Below, piece after piece: positions 49,122 to 57,312 of a stretch of 64,000 nt of DNA. Under the pieces are notes generated by a model. The model was given only the letters and a program-made list of their open reading frames with translations. It was not told the origin of the DNA and did not search any database. The stretch is from Actinokineospora fastidiosa (GTDB lineage Bacteria; Actinomycetota; Actinomycetes; Mycobacteriales; Pseudonocardiaceae). Each line of letters opens with the position of its first letter. Within the stretch, counting starts at the first letter, position 1. The translations under genes and the position numbers were made by a program. The stretch covers positions 124,001-188,000 of the forward strand of contig NZ_BMRB01000003.1 of NCBI RefSeq assembly GCF_014648415.1, read 5' to 3'.

Positions 49122-49487
49122 TTACCGCGCGGACGCCGGACCACCCGCCTCGCCGAGCCGGACGGTGCCCGCGTCGGCGGCCAGCAGGCTGGTGTGCTCG
49201 CGCACACCGTCGCCGTCGGCCTCCAGCACGACCTCGTAGGCCGCGGGCTCGGCGCTGTCCGCGCGAGCCAGGAACGGGATGACGTGCGTGCGGACGTCGA
49301 ACGGCGACATCGCGCGGCGGTAGGCGGCGATGGACTCGAACTCGACGGTCAGCACCCACGTGTCCGTCTCGGTGGAGCGCACGAACAGGCCGCGGCGGCA
49401 GCCCGGCTGGGCCAGCAGCAGCGACAGGGCGCGCTTGGCGTCGGCGACCAGGGCCTCCGCCTCGGTGAACCGGGCGATGAGCAGCAC
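49122..49487 (-). CDS. antibiotic biosynthesis monooxygenase-like protein
   Basis: 121 aa, GTG 49487, with AGGAAGG about 5 nt upstream. ABM-domain pattern LLIARFTEAEALVADAKRALSLL and VLTVEFESIAAYRRAM; a short C-terminal tail (EADGDGVREHTSLLAADAG) follows. Its -10 shares bases with that of the divergent membrane-protein gene. Conserved in actinobacteria beside glyS; the reaction is unknown. Confidence 0.75.
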   Translation of the reverse strand: MLLIARFTEAEALVADAKRALSLLLAQPGCRRGLFVRSTETDTWVLTVEFESIAAYRRAMSPFDVRTHVIPFLARADSAEPAAYEVVLEADGDGVREHTSLLAADAGTVRLGEAGGPASAR

Positions 49488-49516
49488 GCGGGGCCTTCCT
49501 GGGAACGGGGTGTCGC

Positions 49517-49523
49517 TAACCTA
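49517..49523. promoter_or_regulatory. overlapping divergent -10 elements
   Basis: TAACCTA: the plus strand TAACCT (49517-49522) and the minus strand TAGGTT (49523-49518) overlap by five bases. Both genes cannot easily be started at the same time. Confidence 0.4.
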
Positions 49524-49559
49524 GCGGCTTCACCAGCGGTCCAGCACGAGGAGGACGCC

Positions 49560-49832
49560 GTGGCCAGGAACCGGTCGATGCGGACACCGCTGCTGCCAGG
49601 GCGCGGCCCGCTGGCCAAGGTGCCGCCGATCGCGGCGTTCCTGCTGGTCATCGGGCTGTTCGCGGCCGGGGTGTTGATCAAGGGGCCGCTGGGAGCGGCC
49701 CTGCTGCTCACCCTCGCGGTCGCCGTCGCGGCGCTGCTCGCCGCGACGTGGGGAGTGCTCGGTCCTGCGCAGCGGGCCGGGCGTGTCCTGGTCGTCGGCG
49801 TGGTGGTGGCGATCGCGATCTCCGTGCTGTGA
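49560..49832 (+). CDS. small membrane protein (DUF6703-like)
   Basis: 90 aa, GTG 49560 with GAGGAGG five bases upstream. Three membrane helices: VPPIAAFLLVIGLFAAGVLI, LGAALLLTLAVAVAALLAATW and RAGRVLVVGVVVAIAISVL, with the LPGRGPLAKVPP opening. It resembles DUF6703 proteins found beside glyS in actinobacteria; the name is from memory and moderately sure. Function unknown. Confidence 0.7.
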   Translation: MARNRSMRTPLLPGRGPLAKVPPIAAFLLVIGLFAAGVLIKGPLGAALLLTLAVAVAALLAATWGVLGPAQRAGRVLVVGVVVAIAISVL

Positions 49833-49869
49833 CGGCGCGGCGGGGCGACCGGCAATTGTCCGAGACGCC

Positions 49870-49893
49870 TAGAATGGTGAATACGGAAACCAT
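49870..49893 (+). promoter_or_regulatory. promoter and candidate operator of the ArsR-Zur operon
   Basis: TAGAAT at 49870-49875 is a good -10. It overlaps ATGGT (49874-49878), which is paired with ACCAT (49889-49893) around GAATACGGAA. A palindrome at the -10 fits an ArsR/SmtB repressor site. No clear Zur box was found. Confidence 0.5.
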
Positions 49894-49936
49894 CACACCC
49901 GGCGGCTCGGGCTGTCGTCGGAGGCGAGGGAGGACG

Positions 49937-50311
49937 ATGTCGACCGTGACCCCGGACGCCGCCCCGGACGAGTTGCGCTCCACCGAGCACTCGCCGGACC
50001 GACCTGCGGTGCACCGGGTGACCCGGCGACCAGCGACCACCCTGGCCGCCGCGGGTGACCTGCTGCGCGCGCTGGCCGCGCCGGTGCGCATCGCCATCGT
50101 GCTCGAACTGCGCGAGGCCGACCGCTGCGTGCACGAGCTGGTCGAGGCCCTCGGGGTCGCGCAGCCGCTCATCAGCCAGCACCTGCGGGTGCTGAAGTCC
50201 GCTGGGGTCGTGCACGGCGAGCGACACGGCCGCGAGGTCGTCTACCGCCTGGTCGACGAGCACCTGTCGCACATCGTGGTGGACGCCGTCGCGCACGTGG
50301 AGGAGGAGTGA
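49937..50311 (+). CDS. ArsR/SmtB-family zinc-responsive regulator
   Basis: 124 aa from ATG 49937 with GGGAGGACG. Winged helix DLLRALAAPVRIAIVLELREADRCVHELVEAL and HTH VAQPLISQHLRVLKSAGVV. The last helix DEHLSHIVVDAVAHVEEE fits the alpha-5 zinc motif D-x-H-x10-H-x2-E. In M. tuberculosis the orthologous pair Rv2358 (SmtB)-Rv2359 (Zur) is arranged likewise, with SmtB relieving zinc-dependent repression. Overlaps the zur start by 4 nt. Confidence 0.9.
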   Translation: MSTVTPDAAPDELRSTEHSPDRPAVHRVTRRPATTLAAAGDLLRALAAPVRIAIVLELREADRCVHELVEALGVAQPLISQHLRVLKSAGVVHGERHGREVVYRLVDEHLSHIVVDAVAHVEEE

Positions 50312-50721
50312 CCGACGACCGCTCCGCGGCGACCGTGCCGGGCAAGCGCTCCACCCGCCAGCGCACCGCCGTCGCCCGCCTGCTCGACCAGCTCGACGAC
50401 TTCCGCTCGGCGCAGGAGCTGCACGAGGAGCTGCGCAAGCGCGGCGAGGGCATCGGCCTGACCACGGTCTACCGCACGCTGCAGTCGCTGGCCGACGCAG
50501 GCGAGATCGACGTGCTGCGCACCGACTCCGGCGAGGCCATCTACCGCCGCTGCTCCAGCCACCACCACCATCACCTGGTGTGCCGCTCGTGCGGGCACAC
50601 CGTCGAGGTCGAGGGGCCCGCGGTCGAGCGGTGGGCCGAGCGGGTCGCCGCCGAGAACGGCTTCTCCGACGTCAGCCACACCGTCGAGATCTTCGGCACC
50701 TGCGAGCGCTGCGCGGCCTGA
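50308..50721 (+). CDS. zur: zinc uptake regulator, Fur family
   Basis: 137 aa, GTG 50308 inside the ArsR stop (GTGA). Fur-fold DNA-binding domain (RSTRQRTAVARLLDQLDDFRSAQELHEEL) and the metal sites: HHHHH at residues 85-89, structural zinc cysteines Cys92/Cys95 (CRSC) and Cys132/Cys135 (CERC). This is the zinc-responsive branch (FurB/Zur), which represses zinc uptake genes when zinc is abundant. Confidence 0.95.
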   Translation: MTDDRSAATVPGKRSTRQRTAVARLLDQLDDFRSAQELHEELRKRGEGIGLTTVYRTLQSLADAGEIDVLRTDSGEAIYRRCSSHHHHHLVCRSCGHTVEVEGPAVERWAERVAAENGFSDVSHTVEIFGTCERCAA

Positions 50722-50854
50722 GTATCCGGCCCCCCGCCGCCAGGTTATCGAGCCCGGTGAGTGCCCGGCCACGGGTTGGTGGGCGCTGTGGATGGACAGC
50801 GACGGGACTGCCCGGCAGGGGGTGGCCGAGGCGGTCAGTGGGCCGAAGGCCGGG

Positions 50855-51682
50855 TCAGGCCTCGTAGGGGTTCTCGGGTTGGGGGATCTGGGACAGGCCC
50901 GTGACCGTGAGGGTGGGGACGTAGTCGGTTTCCTTGGTGGCGGTGCCCATCTGGACCTGGCCGACGGCCTCGACCCACATGTCGTTCTCCAGGGCGGAGG
51001 TGCCCTCGCCGTCCAGTTTGACCTTGACGGGGAAGGCGTCGGCCGCGCAGCAGGCGATGGACAGGCGGGCCAGGTAGACGGCGTCCTCCTGGGCGACGAT
51101 GAAGCCGGTGAGGCGGACGGTGCGGTCCTTGAGGGAGTCGCCGGAGTCCCATGCGGCGCGGGCGGCGAAGTCGCTCATGGCGACGGAGATGACCTCGCCC
51201 TGGGGCAGGGGTGGGAACAGGGAGCGGCCGTCGGTGCCGGAGGCGCGGCTGGCGGCGGCGGAGTTGTCGGTGCGCATGACCGAGTCGGCGCCGAGGGCGG
51301 GCGGGGCGATGAGGAAGATCGCCAGGACCGGCAGGAGCAGGAGCCAGGCGCTGCGGGCGGAGTGGTTGTGCTCGCCCTCGTGGTCGGCGCCGTGGTCGTG
51401 GCCGGCATGGGAGGGGTCGGCCGTCACTGCGGCGTCGGCCTGGTCGACGGGGGTGTCGATGCGCTCGTGCGTGCCGTCGGGGGTCTCGGCGCGCTCGGGG
51501 CGGGGGCCGATCAGGTCGCGGCCGATGGAGATGACCGCGAGGGCCACCATCACCAGGCCGCCGCCGACCAGCCACGGGAGGTGGGCGGGCTTGACGTACT
51601 GCAGGTAGGCGCCCGTGAAGCTGATCTTGAGCAGGGCGCCGCCCGCCAGGATCAGCAGGATGTTCTGGGTCTCGCGCCTCAT
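50855..51682 (-). CDS. TIGR03943/DUF1980 family putative permease subunit
   Basis: 275 aa, ATG 51682. Two N-terminal membrane helices (ILLILAGGALLKISFTGAYL; LPWLVGGGLVMVALAVISI), then a His/Asp-rich loop (HAGHDHGADHEGEHNH), a third helix (AWLLLLPVLAIFLIAPPAL) and an extracellular beta domain with a CC pair (LSIACCAADAFPV). This is the DUF1980/TIGR03943 layout. Such proteins pair with a DUF318-type permease, as here (4-nt overlap). The His-rich loop suggests metal handling; with ArsR-Zur next door, zinc is the obvious candidate, but this is inference. Confidence 0.85.
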   Translation of the reverse strand: MRRETQNILLILAGGALLKISFTGAYLQYVKPAHLPWLVGGGLVMVALAVISIGRDLIGPRPERAETPDGTHERIDTPVDQADAAVTADPSHAGHDHGADHEGEHNHSARSAWLLLLPVLAIFLIAPPALGADSVMRTDNSAAASRASGTDGRSLFPPLPQGEVISVAMSDFAARAAWDSGDSLKDRTVRLTGFIVAQEDAVYLARLSIACCAADAFPVKVKLDGEGTSALENDMWVEAVGQVQMGTATKETDYVPTLTVTGLSQIPQPENPYEA

Positions 51683-52698
51683 CCGATGCCTCCGAGGAAC
51701 ACCAGGCCCGCCACGACCGCGCAGGCCACCGCGACGACGAAGGTCGCCGGGGCGAAGCGCATCGCGAAGGAGCGGCCGAACGTGCCGGTCTGCAGGGCGA
51801 ACAGCTTGACGTCGATGGCCGGGCCGACGACGAGGAACACCAGCTTGGGCAGCAGCGGCATGCCCGAGATCGACGCGGCCACGAAGGCGTCGGCCTCGCT
51901 GCACAGCGCCAGCAGCACGGCCAGGACCGCCATGACGATGACGCCGAGCACGATCTGCTCGCCCAGGGTGTCCACCCAGGACCTCGGGATCGCCACGTTG
52001 AGCACCGCCGCGGTCAGGCCGCCGATGACCAGGAACCCGCCCGCGTCGACCAGGTCGGCGCGGGAGGTCTCGAAGAACAGCTTCCAGCGGGTGCGGCCCT
52101 GCGGCTCGGGCAGCCGCCGCAGCGCCCGCTCGATGATCCACTCGGCCTTGCCGAAGCGCGCCCACAGCCAGCCCATGATGATCGCCGTCGCCAGCGAGCC
52201 GACCAGGCGGGCGGCCACCATCTCCGGGTTGTTCGGGAACGCCACGTTGGTCGCGACCAGCACGACCGGGTTCACCGCGGGCGCGGCCAGCAGGAACGCC
52301 AGCGCCACCGACGTCGGCACGCCCTGCTGCATCAGCCGCCTGGCCACCGGGACCGCGGCGCACTCGCAGGTCGGCAGCGCCACCCCGGCCACGCCCGCGA
52401 CCGGCACCGCGGCCGCCTGCTTCTTCGGCAGCAGCCGGTTGAGCGCCGTGGCGGGCACGAACGCCGCGATCGCGCCGCTGATCAGCACGCCGAGCACCAG
52501 GAACGGCAGGGCCTGGACGCACACCGCGACGAAGATCGTCGCCCCGGTCTGGATGGAGCCGACGTCCAGCCAGGACGTCAGCCAGCTCTGTCCGAGCAGC
52601 GCCACGACCAGCAGCACGCACAGGACTTCCAGCGACGTGATCCGGCGCGTCGGCTTGTCCTCGGTGGCCCGCGGCTCTGCGGTGCTGACGTCCGTCAT
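51679..52698 (-). CDS. DUF318/YraQ-type permease
   Basis: 339 aa from ATG 52698 (GGAG five bases upstream; the in-frame GTG 52704 is an alternative). About eight membrane segments. The signature VALPTCECAAVPVARRL with a CEC, FLLAAPAVNPVVL and LALCSEADAFVAAS are characteristic of permeases of the ArsP/DUF318 group. The partner gene is the TIGR03943 protein. Likely an efflux or uptake system for a metal or metalloid complex. The substrate is not known. Confidence 0.88.
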   Translation of the reverse strand: MTDVSTAEPRATEDKPTRRITSLEVLCVLLVVALLGQSWLTSWLDVGSIQTGATIFVAVCVQALPFLVLGVLISGAIAAFVPATALNRLLPKKQAAAVPVAGVAGVALPTCECAAVPVARRLMQQGVPTSVALAFLLAAPAVNPVVLVATNVAFPNNPEMVAARLVGSLATAIIMGWLWARFGKAEWIIERALRRLPEPQGRTRWKLFFETSRADLVDAGGFLVIGGLTAAVLNVAIPRSWVDTLGEQIVLGVIVMAVLAVLLALCSEADAFVAASISGMPLLPKLVFLVVGPAIDVKLFALQTGTFGRSFAMRFAPATFVVAVACAVVAGLVFLGGIG

Positions 52699-52755
52699 CG
52701 GCACTCCATCGCGGTATGCGGATATGTCACTCGGCGCATGATGCCGTAAGACGTG

Positions 52756-53193
52756 TCAGTCGCGGGAGCGCTGGACGACGGGTTTGCCCGATCCGGTGGT
52801 TCCCAGAAGATCCCCGCGCAACTGGGAAGCCGTCGACACCACCAGCAGCAGCAGCGTGCCGAGGGGCGCGGTGTCGAGGCCGTGGGCGGGGAAGGCGTAC
52901 CGCAGGGTCACGTCCATGCCCCGCTCGGTGTGCACGACGCCGAGCGTGCCGAACAGGCCCTGGCCCGCGCGCTCGGCGGCGGACACGGCCAGCGCCGGGT
53001 CGTCGGGCAGGTCCCAGGCGACGACACAGGTCAGGCTGACGACCACCAGGCCCTCGGACAGCTCCATGGCCTGCACCGCGCACGGCACCTCGCCGTGCAG
53101 GAAGGTCAGCGAGCCGTCGTCGTCGACGGTGACGTCGTGGTAGAGCTCAAGGGCCTCGCGGGTGCGCTCGAGCAGCTCGGCCTCGGGCTTCAT
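52756..53193 (-). CDS. YbjN-like / Rv2360c-like protein
   Basis: 145 aa, ATG 53193 overlapping the uppS stop. Sequence [40 protein letters not shown] and later [33 protein letters not shown] fit the YbjN/T3SS-chaperone-like fold. It is the equivalent of Rv2360c, next to uppS in mycobacteria. Function is not established. Confidence 0.75.
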   Translation of the reverse strand: MKPEAELLERTREALELYHDVTVDDDGSLTFLHGEVPCAVQAMELSEGLVVVSLTCVVAWDLPDDPALAVSAAERAGQGLFGTLGVVHTERGMDVTLRYAFPAHGLDTAPLGTLLLLVVSTASQLRGDLLGTTGSGKPVVQRSRD

Positions 53194-54035
53194 GCGGTGT
53201 CTCCGGTCTGCAGTTGGGCGGCGACCTCGTCGGAGTCCCGGGCCGCGCCGAAGCGGCGGTCGCGGCGGGCGTACTCGGTGACGGCGGCCCACAGGTGGGT
53301 GCGGTCGAAATCGGGCCAGAGGACGTCCTGGAACACCAGCTCGGCGTAGGCGGACTGCCAGAGCATGAAGTTCGACGTGCGCCGCTCCCCCGACGGCCGG
53401 ATGAACAGGTCCACGTCGGGCATGTCCGGCTGGTACAGGTACTTCGCGACGGTGCGCTCGTCCACCTTGTCGGGGTTGATCTTCCCCTCGGCGGCGAGCT
53501 GGGCGATGCGGCGCGCGGCGTCGCCGATCTCGGCCCGGCCGCCGTAGTTGATGCACATCGCCAGGTGGAGCTTGTCGTTGGGCAGCGTGCGCTCCTCGGC
53601 GACCTCCAGCTCCCTGATGACGCTGCGCCACAGCCGCGGCCGCCGCCCTGCCCAGTGCATGCGCACGCCCATTTCGTCGAGCTCGTCGGTGCGGTGGCGG
53701 ATCACGTCGCGGGAGAACCCCATGATGAACCGCACCTCCTCGGCGCTGCGCCGCCAGTTCTCGGTGGAGAAGGCGTACAGCGACAGCCACTTCACGCCGA
53801 GTTCGAGGCAGCCGATCGCGGCCTCGACGACCCGCGCCTCGCCGCGCTTGTGCCCCTCGACGCGGGTCAGCCCGCGCTGGTTGGCCCACCGCCCGTTGCC
53901 GTCCATCACGATGGCGACGTGCCGGGGTACCAGCTCGGCGGGGATGGCGGGCGGACGGGCGCCGGATGGGTGGGGCGCGGGCGGCCGTACCGGCCTGCCC
54001 GCCTCGCTCCGGCTGGGCGGGCGCCGTCGCAGCAC
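53190..54035 (-). CDS. uppS: isoprenyl (decaprenyl) diphosphate synthase
   Basis: 281 aa, GTG 54035 with GGAGG. Cis-prenyltransferase motif [17 protein letters not shown] with Asp45, [11 protein letters not shown], and the final motif [25 protein letters not shown] are complete. In this order of actinobacteria the Rv2361c-type enzyme makes decaprenyl phosphate precursor for cell-wall synthesis. An N-terminal proline-rich stretch of about 35 residues precedes the conserved core. Confidence 0.96.
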   Translation of the reverse strand: MLRRRPPSRSEAGRPVRPPAPHPSGARPPAIPAELVPRHVAIVMDGNGRWANQRGLTRVEGHKRGEARVVEAAIGCLELGVKWLSLYAFSTENWRRSAEEVRFIMGFSRDVIRHRTDELDEMGVRMHWAGRRPRLWRSVIRELEVAEERTLPNDKLHLAMCINYGGRAEIGDAARRIAQLAAEGKINPDKVDERTVAKYLYQPDMPDVDLFIRPSGERRTSNFMLWQSAYAELVFQDVLWPDFDRTHLWAAVTEYARRDRRFGAARDSDEVAAQLQTGDTA

Positions 54036-54089
54036 CGCGGTACCTCCGAGTTCAGGGGGAGAAGACGTCCGGGCGCCGATCGTACCGAG

Positions 54090-54827
54090 CTAGGTGCGCT
54101 TGCGTTCCACCAGCGGCAGCGACCGCAGCTGCCGCTCCAGGTGCCACTGCAGCAGCGCGGCCACCAGCCCGGAGGTCTCCCTGCGCACCGGCTCGACGCT
54201 GGCCTCGGCGACGTCCCACGAGCCGTGCGCGAGCGCGTCCATCAGGGTGAGCACATCCCGGGACGGGCTGGCCGAGCCCGCCGGACGGCAGCGCGGGCAG
54301 ACCGAGCCGCCCGCGGGCACGCTGAACGCCGGGTGCGGGCCGGGCTCACCGCACCGCGCGCACTCGCCGATGGCGGGCGCCCAGCCCGCGAACGCCAGCG
54401 CGCGCAGCAGGAACGCGTCGAGCACCAGGGACGCGTCCCTGGTGCCGTCGGCAAGGGCCCGCAGCGCGCCCGCGACCAGCAGGTACAGCCGCAGGACCGG
54501 CTCGCCCTCCTCGGCGGAGAGCCGGTCGGCGGTCTCCAGGACCGCGCAGCCCGCGGTGTAGCGGCGGTAGTCGGCGGCGATGGGCGCGCCGAAGGCGTCC
54601 AGCGTCTGCACCTGGGTGATCACGTCGAGCGTGCGTCCGGTGTAGAACTGCACGTCGACGTGGGCGAACGGCTCGACCCGCGCGCCGATGCGCGAGGTCA
54701 TCCTGCGCACGCCCTTCGCCACGGCGCGCACCTTGCCGTGCTTCTGGGTGAGCAGGGTGATGATCCGGTCCGCCTCGCCGAGCTTCTGCACGCGGAGCAC
54801 CACCCCGGTGTCGCGGTAGAGGCTCAC
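54090..54827 (-). CDS. recO: DNA repair protein RecO
   Basis: 245 aa, GTG 54827. N-terminal OB fold (SLYRDTGVVLRVQKLGEADRIITLLTQKHGKVRAVAKGVRR), then a helical domain and a zinc finger with CARCGEPGPHPAFS and CPRC. RecO loads RecA onto SSB-coated DNA as part of RecFOR. Position before uppS matches Rv2362c-Rv2361c. Confidence 0.97.
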   Translation of the reverse strand: MSLYRDTGVVLRVQKLGEADRIITLLTQKHGKVRAVAKGVRRMTSRIGARVEPFAHVDVQFYTGRTLDVITQVQTLDAFGAPIAADYRRYTAGCAVLETADRLSAEEGEPVLRLYLLVAGALRALADGTRDASLVLDAFLLRALAFAGWAPAIGECARCGEPGPHPAFSVPAGGSVCPRCRPAGSASPSRDVLTLMDALAHGSWDVAEASVEPVRRETSGLVAALLQWHLERQLRSLPLVERKRT

Positions 54828-54836
54828 CCGACGAGC

Positions 54837-55259
54837 TTAGATCGAGGCGAGCACCACGATGAGCCAGATGATGCCGAACACGCAGCCGAGACCGCCGATG
54901 ATGGTGCCGATCAGGCAGATCGTCTTGGTCGTGTTCGACGCCGAGAGCGCCATCTGGTAGTCGCCGCGCATCTTGTGCTGGCCGACCTCGTTCGACTTCA
55001 TCAGCGCGAGGATGCCGAACAGGATGCCGCCGATGAAGAAGCTGGCGATCGCCCAGCCCTTGTAGTCCGGGATGGCGTTGATGTCGCCGTAGGGCTGACC
55101 GTAACCGGGCTGGCCGTAGGGCTGCCCGTACGGCTGGCCGTAGCCCGGCTGGCCGTACGGCTGGGGCGGCTGCCCATAGGGCTGCTGGCCATACGGCGGC
55201 TGGCCGTAGGGCGGCTGCTGCCCGTACGGCTGCTGCGGCTGACCATAGGGATTGGTCAC
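54837..55259 (-). CDS. CD225/dispanin-like protein with PYGQ repeats
   Basis: 140 aa, GTG 55259 with AGGGGGAC. The first 60 residues are [12 protein letters not shown] tyrosine-proline-glutamine repeats. The second half is a dispanin domain: [48 protein letters not shown] and a final helix [21 protein letters not shown]. Such proteins share the CD225/IFITM-type fold and are membrane-associated; bacterial roles are unknown. A DUF2752 gene follows in the same direction. Confidence 0.88.
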   Translation of the reverse strand: MTNPYGQPQQPYGQQPPYGQPPYGQQPYGQPPQPYGQPGYGQPYGQPYGQPGYGQPYGDINAIPDYKGWAIASFFIGGILFGILALMKSNEVGQHKMRGDYQMALSASNTTKTICLIGTIIGGLGCVFGIIWLIVVLASI

Positions 55260-55339
55260 GAAAGTCCCCCTGGGAAACCCGGAAACGGTGTCGACTTCGC
55301 GGAAGGATAACCGGTGCCACCGACCGCCGTGTGGCGGAT

Positions 55340-55768
55340 TCACACGTAAAGCGCGGAGAACGGCGCGAAGGGCAGGTTGCGGACCGCGAACCACACGATG
55401 AGCAGCGGGATCACCACGTGCGGGGTGTACTTCCAGTGCAGCCAGGAGCGCACGTGCCGCCCCCGAACCCGGCTGACCGTCCACGCCGCGACGGCCCAGG
55501 CGAACAGTCCGAGGAAGACGAACGACACCGCGTTGTAGCGCAAAGCCGCGCCGATATCGCCGTGCAGCAGGCTGTAAAGCATCCGCAGGCCGCCGCAGCC
55601 GGGGCAGCACACCCCGGCGAGCGCCTTGGTCGGGCAGGTCGGCAGCCAGCCGCCGGGGGTCGTCGGATCGGCCAGCAGCACGGCCGCGCACCCGCCTGCG
55701 GCGAGCGCGCCGATGGCCAGCGGCGGCGCCAGCGCCGCGGGCAGCGACCGCCGCGGCATGATCACCAC
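55340..55768 (-). CDS. DUF2752 membrane protein
   Basis: 142 aa, GTG 55768 two bases after the era stop. The signature [26 protein letters not shown] with CCPGCG is the DUF2752 mark. Several membrane segments ([44 protein letters not shown]) follow or precede it. DUF2752 genes often sit beside dispanin-like genes. Function unknown; envelope-associated. Confidence 0.88.
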   Translation of the reverse strand: MVIMPRRSLPAALAPPLAIGALAAGGCAAVLLADPTTPGGWLPTCPTKALAGVCCPGCGGLRMLYSLLHGDIGAALRYNAVSFVFLGLFAWAVAAWTVSRVRGRHVRSWLHWKYTPHVVIPLLIVWFAVRNLPFAPFSALYV

Positions 55769-55770
55769 GG

Positions 55771-56670
55771 TCAGAAGCCCAGCCTGCGCAGCTGGCGCGG
55801 GTCGCGCTGCCAGTCCTTGGCGACCTTGACGTGCAGGTCCAGGTACACCCGGGTGCCCAGCAGCGCCTCGATCTGCTGCCGCGCGACCGTGCCCACCTGC
55901 TTGAGCCGCTCGCCGCGGTGGCCGAGGATGATCCCCTTCTGGCTCGGCCGCTCGACGAACACGAACGCGTGCACGTCCAGCAGGTCGTCGCGGCCCTCGC
56001 GGGGAACCATCTCCTCGACGGTGACCGCGATCGAGTGCGGCAGCTCGTCGCGCACGCCCTCCAGCGCCGCCTCCCGGATCAGCTCGCCGACCAGCACGGC
56101 CTCCGGCTCGTCGGTCAGCTCGCCACCGGGGTAGAGCGCCGGGCCCTCGGGCAGCCGGGCGACCAGCAGGTCGGCCAGCGTGCCCACCTGGTAACCGTCC
56201 TTCGCGGACACCGGAACGAGCTCGGCGAAGTCGAAGGCCTCCTGCAGGGCGAGCAGCTGCGCGGCCACCTGCTCCGGCGGCACCAGGTCGGTCTTGGTCA
56301 CCACGCCGATCACCGGCGTCTTGCGGGCCACCTTGACCAGCTCGCCGAGGATGAACTTGTCGCCGGGGCCGACCTTCTGGTCGGCGGGCGCGCAGAACCC
56401 GACGACGTCCACTTCGGACCAGGTCTGCCGGACGACGTCGTTGAGCCGCTCGCCGAGGAGCGTGCGCGGACGGTGCAGGCCGGGGGTGTCGACGATGACC
56501 AGCTGCGCGTCCGGCCGGTGCACGATCCCGCGGATGGCGTGGCGCGTGGTCTGCGGCTTGCTGGAGGTGATGGCGACCTTGCCGCCCACGAGCGCGTTGG
56601 TCAGGGTCGACTTGCCCGCGTTGGGCCGCCCCACGAAACAGGCGAACCCGGAACGGTGCGTGTCACTCAC
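55771..56670 (-). CDS. era: GTPase Era
   Basis: 299 aa, GTG 56670 (overlapping the stop of the upstream ferredoxin-like gene by 8 nt). G1 [15 protein letters not shown]2 TTRH, G3 DTPG, G4 TKTD, G5 SAKDG, then a C-terminal KH domain with the conserved RLKQVG and [15 protein letters not shown]. Era binds 16S rRNA 3' end and assists 30S maturation. Located as Rv2364c in mycobacteria. Confidence 0.97.
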   Translation of the reverse strand: MSDTHRSGFACFVGRPNAGKSTLTNALVGGKVAITSSKPQTTRHAIRGIVHRPDAQLVIVDTPGLHRPRTLLGERLNDVVRQTWSEVDVVGFCAPADQKVGPGDKFILGELVKVARKTPVIGVVTKTDLVPPEQVAAQLLALQEAFDFAELVPVSAKDGYQVGTLADLLVARLPEGPALYPGGELTDEPEAVLVGELIREAALEGVRDELPHSIAVTVEEMVPREGRDDLLDVHAFVFVERPSQKGIILGHRGERLKQVGTVARQQIEALLGTRVYLDLHVKVAKDWQRDPRQLRRLGF

Positions 56671-56980
56671 CGGCCCATTGTGCCTTCCGCAGTCCGGGCG
56701 CGGTGACTCGGTGCAGGTCGAGGATGTCCGGCAGCGGCCCACCCGAGGTCAGCCAGGCTTCCACGTCGGTGAGGACGTCGGCGCCGAAAACCCACCCGAG
56801 CCAGACCGGCGGCTCGCCCGGGCGCTGCACGACCAGGACGTTGGCGGTGTCGCAGGCGTCCAGGCAGTCGACCAGCCGCACGCTCGCCCCGACCCGGGCC
56901 GCGACCGCCCGCAGGCGCTCCAGCCCGGCGGCGCGGTCGGCGTCCTCGGCGTAGCAGTCGCCGCAGACGGTGAGCCTCAC
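56663..56980 (-). CDS. thioredoxin-like [2Fe-2S] ferredoxin-type protein
   Basis: 105 aa, GTG 56980 overlapping the cytidine-deaminase-like stop. Cys at 6, 9, 39 and 43 (VCGDC ... VDCLDACDT) form the pattern of the small thioredoxin-like [2Fe-2S] ferredoxin (DUF1636-like) proteins. It is encoded between the deaminase-like and era genes and translationally coupled to the former. Electron partner unknown. Confidence 0.7.
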   Translation of the reverse strand: MRLTVCGDCYAEDADRAAGLERLRAVAARVGASVRLVDCLDACDTANVLVVQRPGEPPVWLGWVFGADVLTDVEAWLTSGGPLPDILDLHRVTAPGLRKAQWAGE

Positions 56981-57312
56981 CGGACGACGTCGACGACGGC
57001 GCCCGACGCGTCCGCCCGCAGCACGGGGGCCTGCGGCGCGAGGTCGCGCACGGCGGCCACGGACGCGGCGTCCACGGCGTCGGCCGCGGTGACGACGGCG
57101 GCGGCCTCCAGGCCGGGCGCGCCGCTGGACACCGCCGCGGCCACGGCGGCCTGCAGGGCGGTGAGCTTGAGCGAGGGGAGGTCAACGCTCGCGGCGGCGT
57201 AGGTGCGGCCGTCGGTGTCGCGGACCGCGGCGCCCTCGGCCGCGCCGGTGCGCGCCCGGCTCGACCGCGCCAGCGTCACGATCTTGGCGTCCTCCGGGTC
57301 AAGCTCAGCCAC
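56977..57312 (-). CDS. cytidine deaminase-like protein (Rv2365c-type)
   Basis: 111 aa from GTG 57312. The stretch DPEDAKIVTLARSSRARTGAAEGAAVRDTDGRTYAAASV resembles the N-terminal part of cytidine deaminase folds (… GAAVRD..GRTYAAASV). The typical catalytic CxxC and HxE are not both visible in this short protein, so it is probably a divergent or partial family member. It is the equivalent of the conserved Rv2365c. Coupled on both sides. Confidence 0.65.
   Translation of the reverse strand: MAELDPEDAKIVTLARSSRARTGAAEGAAVRDTDGRTYAAASVDLPSLKLTALQAAVAAAVSSGAPGLEAAAVVTAADAVDAASVAAVRDLAPQAPVLRADASGAVVDVVR

Noticed and set aside
55080-55240. Repeats in the dispanin-like gene as a CRISPR array
   Set aside because: They encode in-frame PYGQ repeats of 9-15 bp and are part of the protein.
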